A DNA stretch of 16,056 bases from Saccoglossus kowalevskii. Lineage: Eukaryota; Hemichordata; Enteropneusta; Harrimaniidae. Both the position numbers and the translations under genes were made by a program. The DNA lies in assembly GCF_000003605.2 (NCBI RefSeq), contig NW_003109978.1, forward strand, positions 338,471 to 354,526, read 5' to 3'. Below the pieces are notes generated by a model. The model worked only from the letters and a program-made list of their open reading frames with translations. It was not told the DNA's origin and did not search any database. Shown piece after piece: positions 8,300 through 16,056 of this stretch (position 1 is its first letter; every line of letters starts with the position of its first letter).

Positions 8300-8742
8300 C
8301 TACAGCGTAATGACCTTTGTATGTCCTGTCATGTGTGATTTCACGCATAACCCAGGATGTCACAGTAAACAGAAAATCATATATTTTGCTTCAGGACAGA
8401 CTTAATGCAAGTAGTTTTGTACATGTAGGATTATGTTTCATTTCACAGTGGCAATTATTTAGTAAAACGGGATCTAAAAGTACATTATGTACAGAAATAT
8501 GAGTGTTCAGCAGTAATTCTTCACATCGAATTATAATTTACAACATGTATTAGTAAGGTCATTTAATTCAAATTGCTGCTCAGAAAGTTGAAGGTTTGAT
8601 TTGAGCGACTTAAACAAAAGTTGCAAAAAATTCAATCACAGACAAATGCTTGTTAATGATTGGATATTTGCTAAATACTTCAGACCCTTGGAGAATACAA
8701 CAATTGTTGCATTTTGTATGACACACACATGTAATACTTCAT

Positions 8743-8755
8743 AGGTCAAAGGTTA
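8743..8755 (+). promoter_or_regulatory. DR1-like nuclear receptor site
   Basis: AGGTCA A AGGTTA is a direct repeat spaced by one base, with one mismatch to the ideal DR1 recognised by RXR/HNF4-type receptors. There is no supporting context. Confidence 0.2.
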
Positions 8756-10917
8756 CTTATAAAGTATATCTGCTAATACAACATTTAAAGACCACCCAGA
8801 GGTCCCAGCTCTTGGTAATGTTAAGCCACTTACAATAAAAATATCAACCTAAAATGTCAACAGCGAGTGATTATTTAAATGCTAAACACTATTAATCAGA
8901 CACAACTTTTAAAATAACGTCATACATACATGCACCATCAAGCAATTTAATTTAGTAAAATAAAACGTATTAATCCACAAAGTCCTGGCCTTGTTCGAAG
9001 CAATGTAAAAATTTAAACCACTTTGAACAAGAGATTTGGCACAATAAAGTCACCAAAGACACTTATAAGAATAAATCACCGCTACTGGGTAACAGAAAAA
9101 CACTACAGCTATTCAATCGTAGAAAATGTAACAATAGGTGCAAGACAATAGAGCATACTGCAGATATCCACGCTGCATGATCAACAAAGTTAACTAGAGT
9201 GCACAATGAGTTATATATAAGTGACAACCTTCTGTTTTCACAGACATTTAATCCCATTCTCTTGGCTAAAGAGGATTTTTTTTAAATTTAAAAAATCACA
9301 AGCTGCATTTTTATTTTGGAATGTAATCCATGTACTGAGCCAAAATAATCCATACAGTTCCAAATTTAATAACACAAAATGTGCAGATTAATGGGGTGCA
9401 TATTCAAACAGCAGTGTTTGCACAATTATAGATTTTTCCAAATATTCAATACCCAGTTATTTGCTACTATCTGTTTTGTCAGTCTTGTCAGTGTGACAAA
9501 TGAATGTTTCTGTGTACAATTCGATTTTATGATGTCACTTTTCTTTTATTTTGGGAGCGAACAAATGGTTAAATTACCCTATAAATTGGTATAATTCACG
9601 AAAGCGACGCAAAAATGGACTAGTAAAATGTTTGCTGCTAAATGTACACAAGTCTGACAAAACTTTGTGGCTAGCTGAAAAAAAGAGTTACATGTAAAAA
9701 AAACAAGCTATGCCAGTACAATGTGAGCTCAGGTTCCTTCTGTCCAAAGACTGAAAATGAACATATACTGAAGTGAATCAGTGAACCTTATTAAACGTGT
9801 GGTAACAAACAGAAACTAGAAACTTACAACTACAGATTTCAATTAAAAAATGTGTGATCAATTAACACACTAGTAGTTAGGTTTCCAGGTGTGTAGTCAA
9901 GGTGTTGTATATATTGTATAATTTGCAAATACAGCCATGACCATGCACTACACAAAGTATACAGGTACACATAAAAAGAGTTGGCCATTAGAAATTATGG
10001 GGCAGGAGATCTGTCCAGAAAAAACATTTTGAGTAAACAAATTCTACAGGCGAAATCAATAATAATATTTATGTTTATTAAAAAATATCACACACATTTA
10101 ACAGTGTAAAGGGGAAAAAAACATAACTTTCACAGTAGTTCTACCACTGCCCGGATAGTTTCTAATATAGATATTTGTCAACTAATTGTAGGTTGTGTGG
10201 GCGCTGTATATAATAGCACAAAGTTGCAGTCTTCCATGATGCTCAGTTCAAATCAGAGGTTCTTATAATAAATGACATAAAATATCACAACAGCTCTAGC
10301 CTTTTTTGCCTTGATTTCCAATAGTGGTTTTGACACCAGCGTACAAACACTATTGTTATCATCCGTGTTTTTGGTTACAGTTGTGTACTAGTAACTACTG
10401 ACCACAATAGCTGCTGATCAAGAGGTCACTTCAATTTTTTCTGCACTGACCTGAAGACCCGTGACTATCACCTCGGTTACATTTCACATGGGTCTCGAGT
10501 TCAGATGGGAAGCAACGTTGTTCACGACAACAATATCGTTGAAAAAACATTGCCTGTTTTATTGACAGTAACAACACATCAAAAATATTAACAGTGTTAA
10601 ACACATTCCAGTTATAGACAGTGTTGCTAGAAGGCATGATCTATTTATTAAAAGTCTATTTTGTGGATCAAAAGAGTGAGATAAAACTAAATACCTTGAT
10701 ATCTCAAAAAACATTAAGAATCTGTTATTAATAATACTAATAGAAATACTAAGAATAATTAAAATCTTAAAGATTAAACTTATTCTTAAGAAATTCAACT
10801 TTTTGAACTTTGCATGAGTTCAAGCCTTCATTGTCTCTGGTTGTCAGGAATTGTCAACATCTCAAATATACATGTTCAATCTCACACCTTGTATGATTGA
10901 CTTTTGAACTCCACCAT

Positions 10918-11100
10918 TAACCCTTTGAGACAATAATTTTTACTTTTTTGCCTGTTTTTATGTATTTTTTATATTTTGTTTTTAATTTCTGACCAAATGG
11001 ACATAATGTTCTAAGTTTTGATCAAAATTTTGGAAAAATTATGAAGGTTTAAAATTTGTGATGGTGACAAAAGTTTGCTTTGGTACCCTAAGGATTATAA
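10918..11100 (+). repeat. Dispersed repeat, second copy
   Basis: This is a plus-strand counterpart of the intron 1 repeat at 3727-3905. It begins TTAACCCTTTGAGACAATAA and contains GTTTTTATGTATTTTT, then TGACCAAATGGACATAATG, then a GGTACCCTAAGGATTA end. It has no coding capacity. Confidence 0.5.
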
Positions 11101-11640
11101 TGTTAATCACACTAGAAAGCCACTCCCCTGACAACAACTCAACTACAATATAATCTGGAGTATCAATCGCTAGACAACTTTACACTAATGGTTAAGACAT
11201 GACAACTAATTAAAAACAAGTTATCAAAGCTTAACAGCACAACTGTTGGCAGGTACGAGGGGCTGGTAGAGAAGTTGAACTTAGAGAGACATCGTAAAAA
11301 AACTATTTGTCAAATTAGTAACGACTACTTAACAAACATTTTAGAAATGTTCAAAAAATCCTAATTGATGAATTCAAATCCTGATGGCTGATACAAATAA
11401 TGCTACAATTAAAATTGAGAAATATATTACTCAGAATGGGAAGGGAAGTATTTTATGTCTTTATGCAGGGTGTAGGGCTGGTAAAATTTGAGTTACCAGC
11501 CCTCATGTCTGGTACACAGTAATCTATTTTATTTCTTAATATGTTAGTGTTATAACTCATCAGTAAACAATATTTTCCTATTTTAATTCACTTTATTGCA
11601 CAAAATTCACAAAAAGACAACACTAATACAGTAAATACTA

Positions 11641-12070
11641 GTATACATCTGTCACCGTAACGCCATAAGTTACAGCGTGCCGTAACTTTGCAGTAGTTAA
11701 CATCCTACCATATAAGGAAATGTGAATTCCAAATGGAGAATGATTACACGCATAAGCGTCCTCTAATAATAAAAACAAACATGACTGCCACCAGGGTTTG
11801 ACCGGACTCCACACAAAGAAGTTCGCTGATTCCGTTCTAAACTTTTTGGTTTGTGGCATTCCCATGATGTATCATTGGAAGGAAAAGATGTATAATAATA
11901 ACGTTAATACGAGGATACCTCAAAGTATGTACTCAGACAGTACGCCATCGCATTGATCTCTGCTGCGCGTCGGTCGATACTCCAGCTGTCTTTGTGCATA
12001 CTTTGAGGTATTCTCGTAATAACCTCATATTATAACTGTAAATTCTCTATAACCGTAGTTGCGCATGCAT
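11641..12070. other. CpG-enriched segment in AT-rich DNA
   Basis: I count about 20 CpG dinucleotides in 430 bases. Adjoining stretches of similar length have only a few. The segment includes GCGCGTCGGTCGA at 11965-11977 and TTGCGCATGCAT near 12059. It could be a promoter or exon of an unseen transcript, or a younger insertion not yet depleted of CpG. A 75-residue minus-strand frame (11865-11638) lies in it, with an AATAAA on the same strand at 11597-11592, but the peptide is not recognisable. Confidence 0.4.
11908..12018. repeat. Inverted repeat, 22-bp arms, 67-bp GC-rich loop
   Basis: The left arm (11908-11929) ends in ATACCTCAAAGTATG. The right arm (11997-12018) begins CATACTTTGAGGTAT. The arms pair over 22 bases with a single G-T mismatch, and weaker similarity continues outward. 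The enclosed segment (11930-11996) is much more GC- and CpG-rich than its surroundings. It could be a foldback/MITE-type element or a structured RNA. Confidence 0.7.
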
Positions 12071-12128
12071 GTATGTATTTCCATGGTTAAAATAAGTAAT
12101 CTTTCATTAATTCATTATACAACAAATG

Positions 12129-12205
12129 AAATTTTTGGTTTATGTGTGCCTCTATTAGAGATTTATAAAAGAGCAAATACAGTACATCTACAATATATTT
12201 GTAGC
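12129..12205 (+). repeat. Dispersed repeat pair, copy A
   Basis: It shares AATTTTTGGTTTAT, CTATTAGAGAT and CAAATAC(A/T)GTACAT in the same order and spacing with 15093-15175. It is roughly 70 percent alike by eye. Function and family are unknown. Confidence 0.5.
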
Positions 12206-13910
12206 AAATAAAAAATCAAAATGTGATTTAAATTTCGTGGAATGTACATGTATATAGCATCTAAGAAGCACTAACAGTTTACTTATGTACATGTAGTCTA
12301 TGTTCTGTATCAGATAATAAGAAATGACAGAGTAGAATTGAAATTAATGGACATGGATAACAGACAATTCTAGTTTTTTATCACTGTCCACACACACATA
12401 CCAGACAGAGAAAACATAAACTTTGTCTCATGTCATGTATGCGACGCAGTACGTGAGAGGGCAGGTATCAATACCATCAGATCATTTAAACATGATCTAT
12501 TCTGTCACTTACAAACTTAACTTTTTTACTGCCAGATTATCTCTCCCCCATTTGTCTGCACTTTTTTCTTATATTCTTCAATATATGAACCCTAATTTTA
12601 GAACCAACAGACAAAATTTGAGTCAATTTTCACTAAAAAAATTTGGCTATTAAAGAAAAGTGTAGACTCTAAACAGGATTATTTTGTGAATTTGTGATGA
12701 AAAGAGATCATAAAGAAGATAGTTCCACAGGGAAAACATCCAGAAAAACAGTCTCTTTCACCCCATTCCTACACACAACTTTTATACTGCAAAACGCTTT
12801 GAAGCGATAATTTTTTACAAGAGAGTGAAAAATCACAGCATTTTGTAGCAGCGAAAATTTCTCTGGTGTGCTACAAGAAGAAATTGATGTCAGTAACTTT
12901 CACCAAATTGTGTCTTCACAAATGCCATAAAATCCTCAAAATATGAACAACTTTTTATGTACATAATTACGAAGTGCCTGAAACTCAAAAAGAATATGGT
13001 GTTTCATATGACAAGCAATCAATGCAATGATGTTAGAGAATATAGAATACAGTGTGAATGAACTGACACAATACCACAACAGTACAGAGAAACAACACAA
13101 GATACAACCAGCACTCAACCATACTTAATTCTTCTAACACAACAGAAAGGAATTCTATTGGCACAAAGTCCTCAGTAGCTTATCACCAAACACAAACAGT
13201 GTTTCAGCTTTGAGATACATTGTAAACCTAACAACGTGACCTGAATTGGACTCAGCTGATAATTTTATCAGCTGTACAAATTATCAGTCACACAGACACT
13301 AAATAATGGCCAATCAATAACAAGCAGCCACTGTTTCAATCAACGCTGCCATAAAGAAAACTACTGCATATACATACAAGGCTAGTTTTTATGTTGTTTA
13401 CGACTACAGAGAATAAAAGCATTAAAAACAGTATAATGAACATTGAACCATAAAGTTTTTGTGTGTAATTTGATATTGCGCCACTATACACTGCAAACAC
13501 CAGTGATCGTGCTAAGGTTCTACAAGTTGTGTATATTCTCTGGTTGTATTCTTGCATACATAGTATGTACTGTTTATTATTGTGCATATGATGTGATTTT
13601 TATACGTAATATATGCAAGTTTTTGTATAACCGTGATCACCGATGGAGAGATGTACAAGTATACTACAGTCTGAGCGTAACGCAACTTTGCCTTTTTTTA
13701 AAAATATTTTAAAGTGAGTATCAATGTCATCAACAAATTCAACTTATTCTTTGTAGTACTTTGTGGCTTAAAACTACCTGGATGTTAAGTTACGCTTGGG
13801 GCATACAATACACATTTCTGAATTATTGAGTTAATCGATCAATGGGCAGGGATTTATATTCATCATAAAATGCACCCTTGGAAACACACTATATGAACCT
13901 TTTTATTTAA
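12206..13910. other. Gene-free AT-rich region
   Basis: No credible coding sequence or RNA gene was seen. The only structured item noted is the CAGCTG/GATAA palindrome at 13253-13274. Short reading frames here are hydrophobic and unremarkable. Confidence 0.5.
13253..13274. promoter_or_regulatory. Palindrome combining E-box and GATA motifs
   Basis: CAGCTGATAA (13253-13262) and TTATCAGCTG (13265-13274) are exact reverse complements around a TT centre. Each arm has an E-box CAGCTG overlapping GATAA. A further TTATCAG lies at about 13281. It may be a composite bHLH/GATA site, but binding is inferred only. Confidence 0.35.
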
Positions 13911-14941
13911 ATGTAGCCAATAACATTGCAAGAATTCAAATACATGTAGATGGTAGCCAATCACATTGCAAGAATTCATATACATATAGATGTAGCCAAT
14001 CACATTGCAAGAATTCAAATACATGTAGATGCAGCCAATCACATTGCAAGAATTTAAATACATGTACCAGTAGATGTACATGTAGCCAGTCACATTGCAA
14101 GGATTGAAATACATGTAGATGTAGCCAATCACATTGCAATAATTCAAATACGTGTAGATGTAGCGAATAACACTGCAAGAATTCATATACATGTGGATGG
14201 TAGCCAATAACACTGCAAGAATTCATATACATGTAGATGGTAGCCAATAACACTGTAAGAATTCATATACAAGTAGATGGTAGCCAATCACATGTAACCA
14301 ATCACATTGCAGGAATTCAAATACATGTAGATGTAGCCAATCACATGTAACCAATCACATTGCAGGAATTCAAATACATGTAGATGGTAGCCATTAGCCA
14401 ATCACATGTAGCCAATCACGTTGCAGGAATTCAAATACATGTACCCGGTAGATGTAGCCATTAGCCAATCACATGTAACCAACCACATTGCAGGAATTCA
14501 AATACATGTAGATGGTAGCCAATCACATGTAGTCAATCACATTGCAGGAATTCAAATACATGTACCCGGTAGATGTAGCCATTAGCCAATCACATGTAAC
14601 CAACCACATTGCAGGAATTCAAATACATGTAGATGGTAGCCAATCACATGTAACCAACCACATTGCAGGAATTCAAATACATGTAGATGGTAGCCAATCA
14701 CATGTAATCAACCACATTGCAGGAATTCAAATACATGTAGATGGTAGCCAATCACATGTAGCCAATCACATTGCAGGAATTCAAATACATGTAGATGGTA
14801 GCCAATCACATGTAGCCAACCACATTGCAGGAATTCAAATACATGTAGATGGTAGCCAATCACATTGCAGGAATTCAAATACATGTAGATGGTAGCCAAT
14901 CACATATAGCCAACCACTTTGCAGGAATTCGAATACATGTA
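13911..14941 (+). repeat. Tandem satellite array, 21 copies, 40-bp to 54-bp and 121-bp units
   Basis: The basic unit contains AGCCAATCACATTGCARG, then GAATTCAAATACATGTAGAT. Twenty-one copies of the GAATTC(A)-type core are visible. The first nine (13932 to about 14260) are spaced about 40 bases, more diverged, and usually read TTGCAAGAATTC or CTGCAAGAATTC. Later copies read TTGCAGGAATTC and most carry an extra CACATGTAACCAA-type block, giving spacing of 54. CCATTAG at 14458 and 14579 marks a 121-bp higher-order unit containing a CCCGGTAGATG variant. The right copies are nearly identical, which suggests recent expansion there. Long reading frames on both strands are by-products, since 54 is a multiple of three. 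Confidence 0.95.
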
Positions 14942-15092
14942 AACACGGTTACTAGTAACTGTGATGTAAATTTCTACCCTTACTACATGGTGTATGGTAT
15001 TACTCTATTAGCAGCATATGAACTTACATGTACATGTATGTAAATGACAAATGGTAAAAGTCAGTCACATCTGAATGACCAAGCAGACAATT

Positions 15093-15175
15093 ACAATTTT
15101 TGGTTTATATACCATTCTATTAGAGATGTGCTTCTAATAGAACAAATACTGTACATAACATACATATTACAACAT
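15093..15175 (+). repeat. Dispersed repeat pair, copy B
   Basis: This is the counterpart of 12129-12205. It also contains a small stem: CTATTAGA at 15117-15124 and TCTAATAG at 15133-15140, perfect 8-bp arms around an 8-base loop. Confidence 0.5.
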
Positions 15176-15711
15176 AAATCACAATTAAAGCTTGTCAACC
15201 TGTCCCAGATAGGAGATTTTAATTGCGACAGGTGGTTGCATAAATTATTAGTCCCTATTGACGGGTGAATAAATATTTCACATATTGGTATTTGTTATTA
15301 TGGGAAAATAACATAGTCACATTGGGAGGAAACACTGAAGTAGTTTTGAAAATTTTAAGATGATGAACCCAAAATAATTCAAAAATCTCAATAGAAAAAA
15401 AATTGGAATGGGCACTTTTACCAACCTTACATGTCCATTTTTTGTATCATATAGACATGCAATTTTTACTTTATTCAAATTGGTTATTATACCAATCTAA
15501 TAATAATTTTATTTTATCATCATGAATATGGCGCTATGGTGCTAATGTGTTAAAATGACAATTAATATTTATAGATGACTTACTGTAAATCAGCATATCA
15601 CTTGTAAAGACTTGGTTGATATTGGTATGTGTGTTATCAAGGGTTGTACATATTATCCACAAATTGAAGATGAGTGAATGTATATAGCCCATGCTGTGAG
15701 TATAAACAAGG

Positions 15712-15916
15712 TACTGTAAACCATTTACTGTAAAATACTTTATTCCTGCTAGGAATTTATTTTCGCTATTTTGCTGAAGGGATGATTCAGTGAAAATAAA
15801 ATCCAGCGAATATATCTTTTTTCCTATATTTCACATCCAACTTATCAAAAATCAGTGAAAATAAATTCCATATAAATCTTCTAAAATGCGTTTCAGCTAA
15901 AATTAATTCCAGCTAA
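15712..15916. repeat. TACTGTAAA/TTCGCT-type dispersed repeat
   Basis: TACTGTAAACC at 15712 is followed at once by TACTGTAAAATAC, then TTTATTTTCGCTATTTTGCTG. Diverged copies of CAGTGAAAATAAA(A/T)TCCA follow near 15789 and 15853. A similar CAGCTAAAATTAATTCCAGC lies near 15894. The first arm is roughly the reverse complement of the later ones. It shares its TACTGTAAA start with the TIR element in intron 1. A right boundary was not located. Confidence 0.5.
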
Positions 15917-16056
15917 AACAAGCCATGCATGGCACAGCCCCCGTTAGTTACCAAATTTAAGATATATAGTTTTGTTTATAGTAATATAGCTGGAATATAA
16001 CCATGTCAGGAATATGATTTTTTTAACATTAAAATGATTGACATTTATATCTGATT

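Larger units (their letters stand above)
7457..10917. other. Gene-free AT-rich region
   Basis: No reading frame here looks conserved, and frames are short and hydrophobic or low in complexity. Scattered items are a 12-bp inverted repeat pair (7823-7834 and 8241-8252), a full CRE palindrome TGACGTCA (8292-8299), a DR1-like site (8743-8755), and a small CpG-containing patch (about 10430-10560). The region could be intergenic or a long untranslated or intronic stretch of an unseen transcript. Confidence 0.5.
14942..16056. other. AT-rich right flank with repeat fragments
   Basis: No gene was recognised. It contains a TACATGTACATGTA palindrome near 15025-15038, the second copy of a dispersed repeat (15093-15175), and a TACTGTAAA repeat (from 15712). 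The rest is AT-rich with nothing identifiable. Confidence 0.5.

Noticed and set aside
9041-9048. AATAAA poly(A) signals on the plus strand
   Set aside because: AATAAA is frequent by chance in AT-rich DNA and no plus-strand gene precedes it.
12068-12090. Second X-box-like word (ATTTCCATGGTTAA)
   Set aside because: Its right half-site lacks the AAC ending, and it lies over 5 kb from the gene start.
13863-14253. Overlapping minus-strand frames rich in Tyr, Cys and Leu
   Set aside because: These are translations of the 40-bp satellite in two frames, with no independent coding evidence.
14542-14895. 117-residue plus-strand frame with an 18-residue repeat (SQSHVTNHIAGIQIHVDG)
   Set aside because: It is a product of the 54-bp satellite unit, which is a multiple of three and so stays open; variants shift frame elsewhere in the array.
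13911-14941. CRISPR-like regular array
   Set aside because: Units are directly abutting repeats without unique spacers, in a eukaryotic context with no cas genes.

Overview
The window looks like nuclear DNA from an invertebrate animal, most likely a lophotrochozoan such as a mollusc or brachiopod. The non-coding DNA is AT-rich. Coding sequence is split by GT-AG introns. The word ACATGTA recurs throughout, and several short repeats resemble ones I recall from marine-invertebrate genomes. The phylum is inferred, not proven. No bacterial genes, tRNA, rRNA or CRISPR array were found.

The one gene I can support lies on the minus strand, running from the start codon at 6740 down to 1270 and then out of the window. 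Three exons (6740-4111, 3293-2209, 1436-1270) join in frame through introns of phase 2, phase 1 and phase 0, giving 1294 residues with no stop. The last exon carries a YTLKDY...MGGLGPD block and exon 2 carries PEDMWAQRSKNLQ. From memory, both match JHY (C11orf63, the juvenile hydrocephalus protein), which is linked to motile cilia of ependyma. The rest of the protein is mostly disordered: a Ser/Arg/Gly-rich stretch, acidic stretches, a predicted helix, four DSLD motifs, and a long Gln/Pro-rich region with a decapeptide repeat. The C-terminal end lies beyond the left edge.

Upstream of the ATG there is an in-frame stop and a splice acceptor (6773-6772), so a non-coding first exon is likely. A candidate start region lies near 7370-7460. 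It combines an RFX X-box-like motif (12 of 14 bases), a short GC-rich patch and a possible donor site, which would fit a ciliary gene, but this is a hypothesis.

The introns hold mobile-element debris: a roughly 160-bp tandem repeat and a stem-loop in intron 3, a perfect 18-bp palindrome in intron 2, and a 375-bp TIR element flanked by TA plus a second dispersed repeat in intron 1. From 7460 to 13900 there is no convincing gene. This stretch contains a second copy of the intron 1 repeat, a CpG-enriched segment with a 22-bp inverted repeat (11641-12070), and several palindromic motifs. From 13911 to 14941 lies a 21-copy tandem array whose unit contains a CCAAT-box-like sequence and an EcoRI site. 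It changes from 40-bp units to 54-bp and 121-bp higher-order units. The right end is AT-rich DNA with more repeat fragments.

I found no clear new multi-gene system. The most interesting items are the expanded JHY-like protein, the CCAAT-bearing satellite array, the X-box-like site, and the intronic TIR element.
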